64,000 bases of DNA from Paragordius varius. Its lineage: Eukaryota; Nematomorpha. The stretch is from assembly GCA_964247055.1 (NCBI GenBank), contig OZ176051.1, positions 9,610,001-9,674,000 on the forward strand. The letters run 5' to 3'. Below, piece by piece: positions 63,665-64,000 of this stretch; within the stretch, counting starts at the first letter, position 1, and each line of letters opens with the position of its first letter. Under the pieces are notes generated by a model. The model did not search any database. It was not told where the DNA came from and saw nothing but the letters and a program-made list of their open reading frames with translations. Both the position numbers and the translations under genes were made by a program.

Positions 63665-64000
63665 CTGTAATAAAAATTGAATACAATAGACCGTATTTTG
63701 TTGTAATCCGTTAAATTTTTTATAAAATGCCTAATTACCGAAAACCTGCTTATGCTAAACTTCAACATTAGTTTCACTAAAACAACTTTGTTGTTTCTAG
63801 TTTTTTGGCATCAATACTACTTTTTTACTTAAATGATTTAATATATGTTTATTTGTAAACAGAAAATTTTATACTGAAAAATGTCATAAAGACTCAAAAA
63901 AAATTTATAAAAGAAAATTTATCTGACATGAATTGAATATATAACCGTTGTTCGAAAAGCTCATAGTAAGTCAACGTTGCCAACTAAACTATGAAACCGG
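62875..64000. repeat. Segmental duplication, unit 2
   Basis: Counterpart of 55390-56500, colinear to the window end, containing TLDc copy 2 exon 4. It probably continues beyond the right edge. Confidence 0.9.

Overview
This is an AT-rich (by eye roughly 70-75% A+T) nuclear window from an animal with a small-bodied or parasitic style of genome. The coding evidence is clearly metazoan: cullin-4, a Ral GTPase, a rhodopsin-like GPCR, FAF2/UBXD8, a trypsin-like protease, heparan-sulfate 6-O-sulfotransferase, a calpain-5/TRA-3-type calpain, and two TLDc-domain genes. All spliced models use GT-AG introns. Several introns are only 21-26 nt (CUL4, RAL, FAF2 and the EF-hand gene), mixed with ordinary and kilobase-long ones. 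Introns this short are known from dicyemids. Other compact parasitic lineages (orthonectids, myxozoans) remain possible, and I cannot fix the taxon from the sequence alone. I assembled the exon models by hand from family similarity, GT-AG sites and phase. Six of them (RAL, FAF2, the protease, HS6ST, calpain, TLDc copy 1) sum to an exact multiple of three with one stop.

Layout. 1-0.8 kb: 5' end of a cullin-4 gene on the minus strand, running off the left edge. 2.0-5.0 kb: a decayed Penelope-like element with inverted copies of its 3' part. 6.6-7.4 kb: RAL. 8.9-10.0 kb: copy A of a 1.1-kb element with terminal inverted repeats. 10.7-10.9 kb: a hAT-type MITE. 12.7-14.0 kb: an intronless GPCR. 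14-20 kb: repeats and AT-rich DNA. 20.0-21.1 kb: an EF-hand membrane protein, convergent with FAF2 (21.2-26.7 kb, minus). 27-34 kb: a repeat-rich block with foldback, MITE, nested hAT, SINE-like and LINE relics. 34.1-38.5 kb: secreted trypsin-like protease, with a satellite-like array in its third intron. 38.7-40.9 kb: HS6ST (minus). 41.0-51.7 kb: calpain (plus), head-to-head with HS6ST. 52.8-57.7 kb and 62.2-64.0 kb: two TLDc paralogues on the minus strand, the second cut by the right edge. Between them lie repeats, an inverted copy of the satellite-like array and a small two-exon predicted gene.

Functionally the genes do not form one pathway. CUL4 and FAF2 belong to ubiquitin/p97 proteolysis, RAL to membrane traffic signalling, HS6ST to Golgi glycosaminoglycan sulfation, calpain to regulatory proteolysis, the protease to extracellular digestion or processing, and TLDc proteins to oxidative-stress or V-ATPase-related roles. 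Coding blocks are compact (93 bp between divergent start codons, 154 and 225 bp between convergent stops), while long introns and gaps are filled by at least six repeat families. I found no intact autonomous transposon, no CRISPR array and no rRNA.
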